Shown piece by piece: positions 1-11,874 of a DNA stretch of 64,000 nucleotides (position 1 is its first letter; the number at the start of each line of letters is the position of its first letter). The notes beneath the pieces were generated by a model. That model did not search any database, was not told the origin of the DNA, and was given only the letters and a program-made list of their open reading frames with translations. A program made the position numbers and the translations under genes. Origin of the DNA: Bettongia penicillata ogilbyi (Eukaryota > Chordata > Mammalia > Diprotodontia > Potoroidae); contig JAJHZJ010000414.1 of assembly GCA_023548195.1 (NCBI GenBank), forward strand, positions 2,007,676 to 2,071,675, written 5' to 3'.

Positions 1-1734
1 AAGTTAGAGGCCTGAACAACTGCAGGAAAATACCGTTGGCTAAGTACCACTTTGTCTTGGGATCCTGGATTGATAAATGAGGTTTCCCTAGGGTTAGAAT
101 TGAGCAACCATCTAGGATGAGGGCCATCAGAAGAAGGTCTTAACATAGGGAATCTCAGTCATGACCAATTCTTTGGGGACCTTCAGAGTATAGATCCCAA
201 GATGGGAAATGAGTACTCTTAAGATAATGGTACCAGGAAGGTGATAAAGAATCCTCTAAGTATTCCTTCAGAAACCTGTTTGAAAGAATGCTGGCTATAT
301 TCCTTCCCCCATCTGCTCCTGAGACCAGTCCTATAGAAGGACCTTTAGAGGAAAGAGAGTAGAGAGGAGGAGGTGGGGAGCAGGCAGAACCTAGGTTCAA
401 AAGGATCCTTTTGAAATTGGCTAGAAATCAGTCAGAGTCAATTACAACTCTAATTTTTTGACCAGTCTGAATTTGAATGCGAAATTGGCATGTACTCTAT
501 AATACTCTGTCAAATGTCTTGTCTCTGTGTGTTTGTGAAGTGTTTCATGTTTTGTAGTGAGCAATTTCTAAGTTCTATAATTAGAGAAAAAGAATATTGG
601 GAGAGAATTCCCACTTTAGGTTTTCAGTGGGAGATTAAGATTCTTTCCTTTGGATTCCAATACTGGCCAAATTAGAATACCAAACTAAAAATTAAATCAT
701 AAACGGACAACAGCATTTTAGAACGGATACAAGGTCAGAACCCAAGCACAGAGGAAGCAGGGAATGAGAGGGAAAATAAGCTAAAAGTTGTGCAAAAAAA
801 AAAAGGCAGGGAGGAACTCTGCTGGAAATTGGTGAAAGTTAACAAGCTCTTTGCAGAGGCTAGAAAAAATATGACTCTTTTGATATATAAATTGTTAGGC
901 ATATAACTTCTAGGGTTTTTTCAGGAACAAAGAAGCTGGATGAAATTGATAAGAGTTTAGTTTATTTGAAATGTAAAGGAAGCAGATATGAACGGTGGGG
1001 TAGCAGTGTGTTGATGTGCTGGGAACTTGTGCTTTCAGCAACTCCCTTAACCTCATCCTACTTAAGAAGACATTTAATCTGATTGGTAAACCAATAGACA
1101 AAGTTTTGAAAGGTTATAGAATTAAAAAAATTAAAAATGGGTGCTGTTGTAAAGGTATTATTTACTGTGATTTGTCATTATTGCTATTAAGTTCCAAAGA
1201 TGTATTCTTGGGAGGAAAGTGGGCCACACCTTATTCAAATTACTTTGGCCTGTTTTTTTTGTGGGCTAGGCTCTTTAGCTAATATGATTCAAAACTAGAA
1301 GCCTAAAGGAGCTTCTCCCCATGCCCCACCCCCCAAGGTTTAAAAGAAAAGAGGACAGGTTTTTCAGCTCTTTAAGGAATTAGAGAAAAAAATTTATTCA
1401 GAGCTGAGTATTGTCACCACATGTTCCTTCAAGGGCATATGTGGAGCTGTGGATAATGTTGTTCTTTAAGGCCCAAGGGCATTTGACTTAAGAGAAAAAA
1501 GGAGTGGTTAAAATATTTACCATTAGTAATTATAAATACAGATTTAAAAAGATTCACAGCAAAATTTATCTTGAAGGAATAAAGAGGAGCATATGAGAGT
1601 GCTCTTCCTATAAGGATTAAACAGAAAAAGATGGTTTTCTTTGGCATTTATGATTGTGAAGTGCTTGAAACAAGGATGGGCATGTGGTAAACACATTAAC
1701 TTAATGTAATTATTAACTTTGAAGTAATTTTTTA
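1..1734. other. Intergenic sequence, nothing recognised
   Basis: This stretch holds only short open frames of fewer than 90 codons with no family resemblance I can name. I see no splice-site-framed exon, tRNA or clear repeat head or tail. It lies about 15 kb downstream of the PARP14 stop codon. Confidence 0.5.
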
Positions 1735-2613
1735 AATTTTTAAATAAATTTATTTATTTAAAATTTTTACATTCATTTTCATAAAATTTTGGGTTCAAGA
1801 TGTTCTCCCCATTTGTCCCCTCCCCCCACCCCAATACACTGAGCATTCTAATTTCACCTATCACCAATCTGCCCTCTCTTCTATCATCCCTCCCTTCCCT
1901 TGTGCCCATCTTCCCATTTGCCCTGTAGGGCCAGATAACTTTCTATTCCTCATTACCTGTATTTGTTATTTCCTAGTAGCAAGAACAATATTCAACAGCT
2001 GTTCCTAAAACTTTGAGTTCCAACTTCTCCTCATCCCTCCTTCCCCATCCATTTCCTTTGGGAAGGCAGACAATTCAGTATAGGCCATATCTGTGTAGTT
2101 TTGCAAATGACTTCCATAATAGTAGTATTGTATAAGACTAACTATATTTCCCTCCCTCCTATCCTGCCCCCCATTGCTTCTGTTCTCTCTTGTGATCCTG
2201 TCCCTCCCCAAGAGTGTTAATTTCAAATTGCTCCCTCCTCCCATTTGATTTCAAATTGCTCCCTCCTCCCCTTGGCCTCCCTTCCATCATCCCCCCATCC
2301 TGCTTATCCCCTTCTCCCCCACTTTCCTGTATTGTAAGATAGATTTTCATACCAAAATAGGTGTGCATTTTACTCCTTCCTTTAGTCAAATGTGATGAGA
2401 GTAAACTTCTTGTTTTTCTCTCAGTTCCCCTCTTTTCCCCTCCACTAAAAAGTCTCCTGCCTTCCTCTTCTAAGAGGGATAATTTTCCCCATTCCATTTC
2501 TCCCTCTCTCCTCCCAATACTTTTCTCTCTCTCCACTTCACTTCATTTTTTTAAAAGTATGATCCCTTCCTATTCAATTCACTCTGTGCTCTCTGTCTCT
2601 GTGTGTGCTTGCA

Positions 2614-2618
<5 letters not shown>

Positions 2619-2646
<28 letters not shown>
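2619..2646. repeat. (TG)n microsatellite in HAL1 3' UTR
   Basis: About 14 TG units are present. The same place in other HAL1 copies (3889-3951 and 28987-29035) is also a TG/CA repeat, so it is seeded by the element. Confidence 0.9.
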
Positions 2647-2649
<3 letters not shown>

Positions 2650-3888
2650 CCCACCAACTACCCAGATACTGAAAATTTTCAAGAGTTACAAATATTGTCT
2701 TTCCATGTAGGAATGTAAACAGTTCAACTTTAGTAAGTCCCTTATGACTTCTCTTTGCTGTTTACCTTTTCATGCTTCTCTTCATTCTTGTGTGTGAAAG
2801 TCAAATTTTCTTTTTAGCTCTGGTCTTTTCAGCAAGAATGATTGAAAGTCCTCTGTTTCATTGAAAGACCATATTTTCCCTTGAAGTATTATACTCAGTT
2901 TAGCTGGGTAGGTGATTCTTGGTTTGAGTCCTAGTTCCTTTGACTTCTGGAATATCTTATTCCATACCCTTCGATCCCCTAATGTAGAAGGTGCTAGATC
3001 TTATGTTATCCTGATTGTATTTCCACAATACTAGAATTGTTTCTTTTCTTTTTTTTTAATATTTATTTATTTATTTAACTTTTTACATTCGTTTTCACAA
3101 AATTTTGGGTTTCAAATTTTCTCCCCATTTATTCCCTCCCCCCACCCCAATACATCAAGCAATCTAATTTTACCTATCTCCAATCTGCCCTCTCTTCTGT
3201 CATACCTCCCTTCTCTTGTCCCCATCTTCTCTTTTCTCCTGTAGGGCCAGATGATTTTCTATTCCTCATTAACTGTATGTCTTCTTTCCTAGTAGCAACA
3301 ACAATACTCAACAGTTGTTCCTAAAACTTTGAGTTCCAAATTCTTCCCATCCCTCCCTCCCCACCCATTCCCTTTGGGAAGGCAGGCAATTCAATATAGG
3401 CCATATCTGTGTAGTTTTACAAATGACTTCCATGATAGTCGTGTTGTGTAAGACTAACTGAATTACCCTCCATCCTATCCTGCCCTCATTGTTTCTCTTC
3501 TCTCTTTTGATCCTGTCCCACCCCGAGTGTTGACTTCAAATTGCTCCCTCCTCCCTTTGCCCTCCCTTCCATCATGCCCTTCCTTGCTTATCTCCTTCTC
3601 CCCCACTTTCCTATACTGTAAGATAGATTTTCATACCAAAATGAGTGTGAATTTTATTCCTTCCTTTAGTCAAATGTGATGAGGGTAAACTTCTTGTTTT
3701 TTTTTTTCTCAGCTCTCCTCTTTTTCCCTCCACTAAAAAGTCTCCTACTTGCCTCTTAAATGACATATAATTACCCCATTCCATTTCACCCTCTTTCCTC
3801 CCACTACATTTCTCTCTCACCATTTACCTTAATTTCTTTTAAGATATGGTCCTATCCTATTCAATTCACTCTGTGCTCTCTGTCTCTG

Positions 3889-3951
3889 TATGTGTGTGCA
3901 TGTGTGTATGTGTGTGTGTGTGTGCATGCATGTACATGTGTGTATGTGGTC
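3889..3951. repeat. Imperfect (TG)n microsatellite in HAL1 3' UTR
   Basis: Alternating TG with CATG interruptions, at the position in the HAL1 3' UTR that is also repetitive in sister copies. Confidence 0.9.
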
Positions 3952-4070
3952 CCACCAACTACCCAGATACTGAAAAGTTTTAAGAGTTACCAATATTGTC
4001 TTTCCATGTAGGAATGTAAACAGTTCACTTCTGGTAAGTTCCTTAAGACTTCTCTTTGCTGTTTACTTTT

Positions 4071-5179
4071 TCATGCTTCTTCTCGTTCTTGTATTTGAAA
4101 GTCAAATTTTCTTTTCAGCTCTGGTCTTTTCATCAAGAATGATTGAAAGTCCTCTGTTTCATTGAAAGACCATATTTTCCCCTGAAGTATTATACTCAGT
4201 TTTGCTGGGTAGGTGATTCTTGGTTTGAGTCCTAGTTCCTTTGACTTCTGGAATATCCTATTCCATGCCCCTCGATCCCTTAATGTAGAAGCTGCTAGAT
4301 CTTGAGTTATCCTGATTTTATTTCCACAGTACTGGAATTGTTTCTTTCTAGCTGCTTGTAAGATTTTCTCCTTGAGCTGTGAGTTCTGGAATTTGGCCAC
4401 AATGTTCCTAGGAGTTTCTCTTTTTGGATCTCTTTCAGGTGGTGATCGATCGATTCTTTCAATACTTATTTTGCCTCTGGTTGTAGAATGTCAGGGCAGT
4501 TTTCCTCGATAATTTCATGGAAGATGATATCTAGGCTCTTTTTTTGATCATGACTTTCAGGTAGTCCATAATTTTTAAATTGTCTCTCCTGGATCTATTT
4601 TCCAGGTCAGTTGTTTTTCCCATGAGATATTTCACATTCTCTTCCATTTTTTCATTCTTTTGCTTTTGTTTGGTGATTTCTTGATTTCTCGTAAAGTCAT
4701 TAGACTCCATCTATTCCGTTCTAATTTTGAGAGAACTATTATCTTCAGTGAGCTTTTGAACCTCTTTTCCATTTGGCTCATTCTGCTTTTGAAAGCATTC
4801 TTCTCCTCATTGGCTTTTTGAACCTCTTTTGCCAATTGGGTGAGCCTATTTTTCAAGGTGTTATTTTCTTCAGCATTTTTTTGGGTCTCCTTTACCAAGG
4901 TATTGACCCGTTTTTCATACTTTTCTTGCATCTCTCTCATTTCTCTTCCTAGTTTTTCCTCCACCTGTCTAACTTGATTTTCAAAATCCTTTTTGAGCTC
5001 TTCCAAGGCCTGAGCCCACCCGACATCCCCCTGGGTGTCTGGGGTACCGAGGCCCCGCCCTCCACGTCTTTCCCTGATGGCAAGAATATGTCCTCATCAT
5101 CAGATCCGAAAGTCGGGATCATTTGCATCTGTTCAATAAAACTCTCTATAGTCTTAATTTTCTTCCCTTTTCTAGGCAT
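4071..5179 (-). pseudogene. HAL1 ORF1 (nested copy), disrupted
   Basis: This encodes a decayed L1-type ORF1 protein, an RNA-binding trimeric chaperone in the family. It starts MPRKGKKIKTIESFIEQMQ at 5179, followed by an acidic patch (GSDDEDIF). A frameshift near 4990 separates this from the coiled coil (about 4750-5006, many EENN and QMEK heptads). Another shift near 4730 leads to the RRM and C-terminal domain. The C-terminal domain is open at 4400-4071 (QAARKKQFQY, PRITYPAKLS). Two or more frameshifts make it non-functional. The second aromatic of the N-terminal motif is changed (FI instead of FF). Confidence 0.8.
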
Positions 5180-5229
5180 TTTCCCAGCCAGTTACTTGAC
5201 TTCTGAGATTCCTGTCCACCCCCTCCTAG

Positions 5230-5926
5230 ATTCGCCTAGCTAGTGCTTGGGGTCTGAGATTCAAATGGGCTTTCCGCGGCAGGCGTGGCTGCTATTCAAT
5301 GTGAGCTTTAGTTCTGGTGCTGGGGTGGGGGCAGGGCCACCTGCCAGGCTCAGTTCCCTCAGGGGCTTTATGTAGAGATCTTCAGAAATGGAGTGGGTGG
5401 GGCAGGGCCGTCTCCCAGGCTCAGCTCCTTCAGGTGGTTTATGCAGAGACTTTCAGTAATGAAGATCCTGCCTGCTGCTGGGGGAGTCCTGAGCCGCCGC
5501 GCCGCCGCTGTCTCTGCCACCACTCCCACCTGTGCCCCTGCCGCTTCCTCCCGAGGGGGCCTGAGCCACGGAGACACCCTGCTCCCCTCTCAGTCAGCCC
5601 GGGCATGTCTCTCACTGACCCGTAGCGTCTGTGGGCGGAGGGACCTTCCAGGCCGCCGGAGGTTCCGTCCCTGAAGCCTTCTCGGATCAGCTTCTCTGAG
5701 GCTGCAGCCAGGGCAGCGCTGGGGTGGGGTCCGCTTTCTGGGGCGTGATGGACCCTGGGGAAGGCTCTCCAGGGCTCTCTGGAATGGAAATCTCTTCCAC
5801 TATGTTTCTGCACACCCTGCAGTGATTCAGAACTTCTGGGGAGCTCTTCTTACATTAAATCTCTGGGCTGTGGGTTTGGAGCTCGCATACGTGCATCTTT
5901 CTACTCTGCCATCTTGACTCCACCCC
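5230..5926 (-). promoter_or_regulatory. GC-rich HAL1 5' UTR / internal promoter region
   Basis: This is a sharply GC- and CpG-rich island in AT-rich sequence. It is the 5' UTR of the nested HAL1. It begins with CAAGATGGC, the core that YY1 binds in human L1 5' UTRs (established for human, inferred here). Two tandem monomers of about 71 bp lie near 5336-5470. Confidence 0.6.
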
Positions 5927-5942
5927 CTGGAATTGTTTCTTT

Positions 5943-6765
5943 CTAGCTGCTTGCAAGATTTTCTCCTTGACCTGGGAATTCTGGAATTTGGCCACAATGT
6001 TCCTAGGAGTTTCTCTTTTTGGATCTCAGACTGTGATCGATGGATTCTTTCAATATTTACTTTGCCCTCTGGTTCTAGAATATCAGGGCAGTTTTCCTTG
6101 ATAATTTCATGAAAGTTGATGTCTAAGCTCTTTTTTTGATCATGGCTTTCAGGTATTGCCATGATTTTTAAATTTTCTCTCCTGGATCTATTTTCCAGGT
6201 CAGTTGTTTTTCCAATGAGATATTTCACATTATGTTCCATTTTTTCATTCTTTTGGTTTTGTTTTGTGATTTCTTGGTTTCTCAGAAAGTCATTAGCCTC
6301 CATCTGTTCCATTCTAATTTTGAAAGAACTATTTTCTTCAGTGAGCTTTTGAAGCTCCTTTTCCATTTGGCTAATTCTGCTTTTGAAAGCATTCTTCTCC
6401 TCATTGGCTTTTTGAATCTCTTTTGCCAATTGAGTTAGCCTATTTTTCAAGGTGTTATTTTCTTCAGCATATTTTTGGGTCTCCTTTAGCAAGGTGTTGA
6501 CCCATTTTTCATGCTTTTCTTGCATCTCTCTCATTTCTCTTCCCAGTTTTTCCTCCACCTGTCTAACTTGATTTTCAAAATCCTTTTTTAGCTCTTCCAT
6601 GGCCTGAGCCCATTGGATATTTATTTTGGATGTTTGGGATACAGAAGCCTTGACTTCTATGTCTTTCCCTGATGGTAAGCATTGTTCTTCCTCATCAGAA
6701 AGGAAAGGAGGAAATATCTGTTCACCAATAAAGTAACCTTCTATGGTCTTATTTTTTTTTTCCAT
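5943..6765 (-). pseudogene. HAL1 ORF1 (host copy), interrupted by insertion
   Basis: This is the N-terminal three quarters of an L1-type ORF1 protein. It starts MEKKNKTIEGYFIGEQ at 6765. The acidic residues DEEEQ follow near residue 25. A long coiled coil runs over about residues 50-175, with repeated NTLKNRLTQLAKE-type heptads. The RRM begins at TTDLENRSRRENLKIM and continues through ENCPDILEPEG. A small deletion near 6030 shifts the frame, so the C-terminal domain reads in another frame (WPNSRI instead of the usual VAKFQNSQ). The nested HAL1 cuts the gene at 5942, and the remaining C-terminal codons lie at about 2830-3033. It is not functional. Confidence 0.85.
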
Positions 6766-7446
6766 TTTCTGGGCATTTTCTCAGCCAGTTACTTGACTTC
6801 TGAGATTCCTTTCCACACCCACCTGGCCTCCAGACCTGCCCAGTTAGTGCTTGGGGTCTGAGATTCAAATGCTGCTTCCCAGCCTCAGGGTTTGTGGTGG
6901 GAACAGGGCTGCTATTCAGTGTGAGATTTAATTCAGCTGCTCTGGTTGGGGCAGGGCCACCTCACAGGGCTCAGTTCCCTCAGGGGGTTTATGCAGAGAC
7001 CTTCAACAATGGATCTGAGATCCTGTCTGCTTTGGTAGCCCCTGTCCTCTGCTCCCTCTCCTACTGCCTCCTGAGAGGGCCTGAGTTATGGGGACACCCC
7101 GCTCCCCTCTCTGCCAGCCAAACAGGGTCTCTCATTAACCTGTGGCATCTGCGGGTGGATGGACCTGCGCATCTGCTGGAGATTCCATCCCTGCTTGGAA
7201 CTGGTCCTCTCAGTGCCGTGTGGCCAAGGCAGGGCTGGGCTCTGCTCTGGGTTTGGTGTGTGATGAACCTTTGGTGTCAGTTTTTCAGGGCTCTCTGGAA
7301 CAGAAATCTCCTCCACTCCGTTGTTGTGCAGTTTCCACTGCTCCAGAATTTGTTGGGAGTTCTTCTTTACAGGTATTTTATGGGCTGTTGGTTTGGAGCT
7401 AGCATATGTGAATCTTTCTACTCCACCATCTTGGCTCCACCCTCCA

Positions 7447-9393
7447 GTAGTTTTTAAAGACTGTAAAATTTGAGAAACCAATGTGAGGTAGAAATTGTAT
7501 TAACACAATTTTTAAATTTGGATTTTGTTTTGTATATATTGGGGGCTTAAACGGATGTGATAAATATTTAATAGTTTGGAACTGCCGTGTTTGATTATAG
7601 CATAAGAATGCTATTAATGTTTCATATGATGGAAATTTTCCATTTGAAATCTTGGCTATTATAAAAACGTTGATACAGTGGTTTAGGATGATAGTGCGTG
7701 TCCACATGTTGATGAAGATATGAATTTCCGGGTAAGGTGATTTGGAAATGCATTCACCTAAGTTGATAAAGGGTTGCTTCAAGATTTAAATATATAAGTC
7801 ATATTGTTGAAAAATTGATTTATTTAAATGTTGTTATATTAAGAAGGGCATTGTTAAATAAATGATGAATGGGTTAAGAAACTGTTATGAATTCTCTGTA
7901 AGAATTTCTGTGTTGTAGAATTACTTTTGAGAAAATGAGAATCTTTGAAGAAAATACATTTATATGCATGTGTGTGTGTATGTGTGTGTGTGTGTGATTT
8001 TCAAGCCTATTCCATCTAAGATTGTGTTCAGTATATTAAAATGTTTATTTATGCTTGTAAGAAGGAAGTTTCAGCTAAAGTTGCTTTTGATATAAATCAA
8101 GCATTTATGAAAGTGTGTTTGTGAAAGGAAATTTGTAATGATGCAACAGCCTTAGTTTTAGATATTTTCTTGTAATTCTTGTGATTTGGGTTTAAGAATG
8201 TTTTGTGATAAATGGCAAACTCTGTAAGGAAGGGAAAATGCTTTTACAAAAAATGTTTTGTACAGTCTTTTGTATGAGTTTTAGAAGGTCTACACAACTT
8301 CTATTTGTAAGCTAAATTGTAATATCTCAATACTGAAATTTATATTCAAGCCTGTGAATCATGCTTATGTGGAGGTTTTATGGAAGTTGAAAGATTAGGG
8401 ACAAGATAAGAACTCTTGGATAGTGGGAAGCTATGTGGCATTTTTTCTAAGAGAAACAGTCTCCTGGCAGTGTCCTTATTCACCTTCAAAGTCCACTCAT
8501 TATTACAGAAGCCTTCTTAAGATCTAATCTGAACTCAGAGCTGCCCAGACAGGTCTGGAAAAAAATGTTGACTCTCCTATTGTCAAAGGAAAGGAGGTGC
8601 ACCAGCCCCACCGTGGAGCTCTAAGACTGGAAAACTCTGGAGACATCACCCAAGTGGCAGGAGCCTAGAAAGCAGCATCTCAGATTTGGGCACACTTGCT
8701 TTGTTAAAGTTATAGTCTCTATGTAAAGTGCATCCAAAAAAATGAAGTGTATCAAATTGGTAAATTTTTGTATATGGTGTTCCTAAACAAGGAATTGGTT
8801 ATTTACAAAGGATCTCTAGTGATTGACTTTTAGGACAAATTTAAGATTTAAGATGTAAGTCCTGGTAAAATTGTTGATTAGTGAAACTTACCATCTGATG
8901 TTAAAGTCTCTGGGACAAGACTGAATTCTGCTACTTAGAAAAAAATGTGACTGTTACAGCTAGAGGTTTGCCTAAGGGGAAAGTCTTGGTCTTGGCCTTC
9001 TGACTCAGTTTCCCTATTGTGTTCTTCTGAAAATGAATGTTTTCCCATCTGACTATTCCTGAGTCTGACTGTAAGGTGGAGATGCTATCTAATTAGGTCC
9101 TTGCCTTTCATCTTTATGGCATGTTTATGTAATCAAAGCAGTTAATTTAAGATGTGATCACAAAGCAAGTAGTAGAATCTTGGCATTTTCAATCAAATAC
9201 TTGAATAATTTGGTACTCTTGCATAGTCTTGTGAAAGATAAAATTCCTGGAATAGAATATTCTTACTAAATGTTATGGGAATAGTGAGATAAAGGAAAGG
9301 AAACAGAAGTATAAATGTGATGTTGAATCATTGTACCATAGAACAAGACTGGCATTTAAAATTAACTTTAATAAAGGTGTATCTGTATTGAAT
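7447..9393. other. Intergenic, nothing recognised
   Basis: AT-rich sequence with many stops in all frames. It contains a short TG run at 7969-7997. I see no gene, exon or classifiable repeat; part may be decayed LTR-element sequence. Confidence 0.4.
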
Positions 9394-9970
9394 TGTTGAG
9401 GTTAGGGGTGCTTGGGACCCCAAAACAGCAATATTCTGGGTCCTGCTTGAATGGATTAAACTCAAGTCTTCCTTCAGTCAAGGAAAATCAATGTTTATTA
9501 AAGTTTTTCGATATTGGAGAGACTCTTAAGGAATCTGAGCATTTGTATCACTAATGCCAGTGGCCAAATTGAACCTTGAGTCTTTATAATGCTAGTCTAA
9601 GTAGGCTAGATATAGTCTGAGCACTTTCATGGAAACAGGATGGATCTTATTTACAGAGGGGCTGAGGGAAGAGTCCAGGGGTGGCAAGGTGGTTTGGGGG
9701 TTCCAAGGATGGACTTGGCAGGGGTGGCCAATAGCCTGGAGAATTGGATTGATAGCATTCAGGGTAGAAAGGTGCAAAGTGATTTGGGTATAGTAATAAG
9801 GAAAAGTTTATGGGCTCAAGAGAATCAGATCAAGTGAGGAAATCAAAGGTACTTTCAAGGTGAGGTTTTCCAGGGTTCTTCAGACAAATGGGCGTAAAAC
9901 TCTTTTGGGGCAAGGGGCGAAGGTCCTTACTTGGACCCATCCTCCATTGGAATAAGGTTCTTGTAGGTTT
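9394..9970 (-). mobile_element. Possible solo LTR (minus strand)
   Basis: Read on the minus strand this stretch has a C-rich U3-like part, a TATA-like box (CATTATAAAG, near 9585) and an AATAAA signal (near 9498) about 85 bases apart. It ends in CCTCAACA at 9394, the CA end expected of an LTR. I see no matching internal retroviral genes. The left boundary of the U3 and a target duplication are not defined, so this remains a candidate. Confidence 0.35.
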
Positions 9971-11744
9971 CAAAGAGATGTAAGAATAAGTAGATATTAA
10001 TACAATTGACTGGATTAATTACTGAGACTAAGTCAGAGACGTTTTTGTTTGGGGAAAAAAATTTCTGTATAGGTTTCATAGAGGTAGGTAACCTAATGTA
10101 ATCTTTTGCATTAACAGAAAATTTAAATGTTTTGGTGTTGATTTGAATTCATTTAGAATCGAACTTATCCTATGTGTAACTCATTCTTTTATACTGAGCA
10201 CGGTTAGAAAGGAATAGAGAAGCTTGGGAAACAGAAGTAATTTATTAGAGCAATAACTTACAATTTTAATGGTAAGTTTGATTTTATGATTGTTATTTAA
10301 TGTGGAACTAGAACAAGCATAGAAAGACACCCAAGGGACTTAAGACTTGCTTTAAAGATGTTCATCAGACTGTGAAATTATAGTCATATCTGAAATTGAT
10401 CATTGGGGCTTGCTATTTTAAGATTTTATGGGATTATCAAATGACTGTTCTTTTGAGCCTAACTCCATTCGTAGTTATTAAGAAAGGCTGTCTGAGTCAC
10501 TGATCCATGATTCCAGCAAACCTGAGCAGATATGAACTGCAAAAGGTGGTATCTCTTGGGAATGTTGGGAGAACACCTTTTCTACCTGAGCTTAGGTAAG
10601 ATTCTACTAACTCAATTTCCCCACTGACATGTGGGAGACTTTAAGCCTGGCTAAATGTCAATTGACCATCTAGTCTTTCCTGGAATTGACATGAAATTAG
10701 GGAGATATTGTTTCCCTGCTATGTCCCTACTCTTAATCCAAATTCCTATAATCCAAAGTTTTGTAAGCATAATACCATATCTGTTAAATAACAGGCTGGC
10801 AAGGGAACAGCTGAGGTTAAGATGTACGTCTGAAATTAAGCTACTAGGTTTATGATTTTAGATCAAAAACAATAAGTTAGGGTCCTTTAATTCTTAGTAA
10901 TAGTTGGAGACAATCAGGTCAAGGGTTTGTGAAATCAGCATATTATTCTGTTACTTTTCTCAGTCTTGTTACAATTAGTTAACGTTAAAAGAAGAACAGT
11001 TTGTGGATTATTTTGTAAATGCCTTAAAAAAAGTATAACGTGACCAGAAGTTGGAATTCTTGACTACTTGATATGTAATGTGTTAAAAAATTAATTATTT
11101 ATTGTATTTGTGTATATAGTGGAGCTTGTTGTTAATTACTTAGTGAAATCTCATCCTCCTGATGGGGAAATGAAGGATGAATTAATGTAAAATAAAAAAC
11201 TAGATTCTAATGTGAATTTCTTAAACATGATAACTGGCCAAAGTTCCAACTTTGATTTTGTAAGAATGATAAGGGTATAAGGTTTAGGAAAGGTAATCTA
11301 AAATTGAATCAAGGTCAGTTTTGTAGGAGAATGAGCATATGGACTTCCACAAGAAGATAAAAGGAAGAAGATGCTAAAGACAGATGTTCCTCCCCAGATT
11401 ACTGTTTGAGATGAAACTTCCAAATGGACAATTCATTAATTTCTCTTTTTCTTTCAAGTCTCTATATCTGTACTTATAAGAATGGCACTGTCCCCTTGTA
11501 ATCTGTCAATGCGTCCATCAATTTTCCCTTCCCATATTTACTTGTAGAGGAGATAGATGGGAAAGAAAGTGAGAAAGTATTAATTGGATTTGGATGTGGA
11601 AATACAAATTTTGATTAAAAAGGGGAAGAGTTTGTGGGAAACAAAAATGGAATTTTATTTCCACAGGGCTTAAACTCCTCCCAGCTTTAAGTGATAGCAA
11701 TTAATCAGAGCTGTGACCTAGAATGTCTCGGTCTCTGTCTCTCT

Positions 11745-11748
<4 letters not shown>
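9971..11748. other. Intergenic, nothing recognised
   Basis: AT-rich sequence with no coding region, RNA gene or repeat that I can name. Confidence 0.4.

Positions 11749-11805
<57 letters not shown>
11749..11805. repeat. (AC)n microsatellite
   Basis: An uninterrupted AC tract of about 28 units, preceded by a short TCTC tract at 11728-11748. It is the longest pure dinucleotide repeat in the window and likely polymorphic. Confidence 0.97.
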
Positions 11806-11808
<3 letters not shown>

Positions 11809-11874
11809 CCTCCAACTATCATAATACCGAAGTAACAGCATGGACTTTCCAGAACTTTCTCCCCAGACCCTACC

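Larger units (their letters stand above)
3047..5926 (-). mobile_element. Complete HAL1 nested inside another HAL1
   Basis: This is a near-full-length half-L1 of about 2.9 kb on the minus strand. It runs from a GC-rich 5' UTR starting GGGGTGGAGTCAAGATGGC (minus strand, near 5926) through a broken ORF1 to a T-rich (poly-A) end at 3047. It is flanked by a 16-bp target-site duplication, CTAGAATTGTTTCTTT at 3031-3046 and CTGGAATTGTTTCTTT at 5927-5942, with one mismatch. The duplicated bases are ORF1 sequence of the host HAL1. The 5' UTR (about 5230-5926) holds two tandem copies of the 71-bp monomer described at 27374. No ORF2 is present. Confidence 0.88.
1735..7446 (-). mobile_element. HAL1 (half-L1) element, host of a nested insertion
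   Basis: This is a minus-strand half-L1 split into 5930-7446 (5' end and most of ORF1) and 1735-3046 (end of ORF1 and 3' UTR). Its 5' end, near 7440, carries the L1-type start CAAGATGG read on the minus strand. Its 3' end is the AAATAAAT-rich tail near 1740. There is no ORF2, which defines HAL1. The ORF1 reading stops in the middle of the C-terminal domain at 5943 and resumes at 3033, because another HAL1 sits at 3047-5926. Flanks AGTAATTTTTTAAA (about 1722) and AGTAGTTTTTAAAG (about 7445) may be its decayed target-site duplication. Confidence 0.85.

Noticed and set aside
5317..5813. Overlapping Pro/Arg/Gly-rich open frames on both strands
   Set aside because: They are stop-poor only because the HAL1 5' UTR is GC-rich. 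They are not conserved in the other HAL1 copies.
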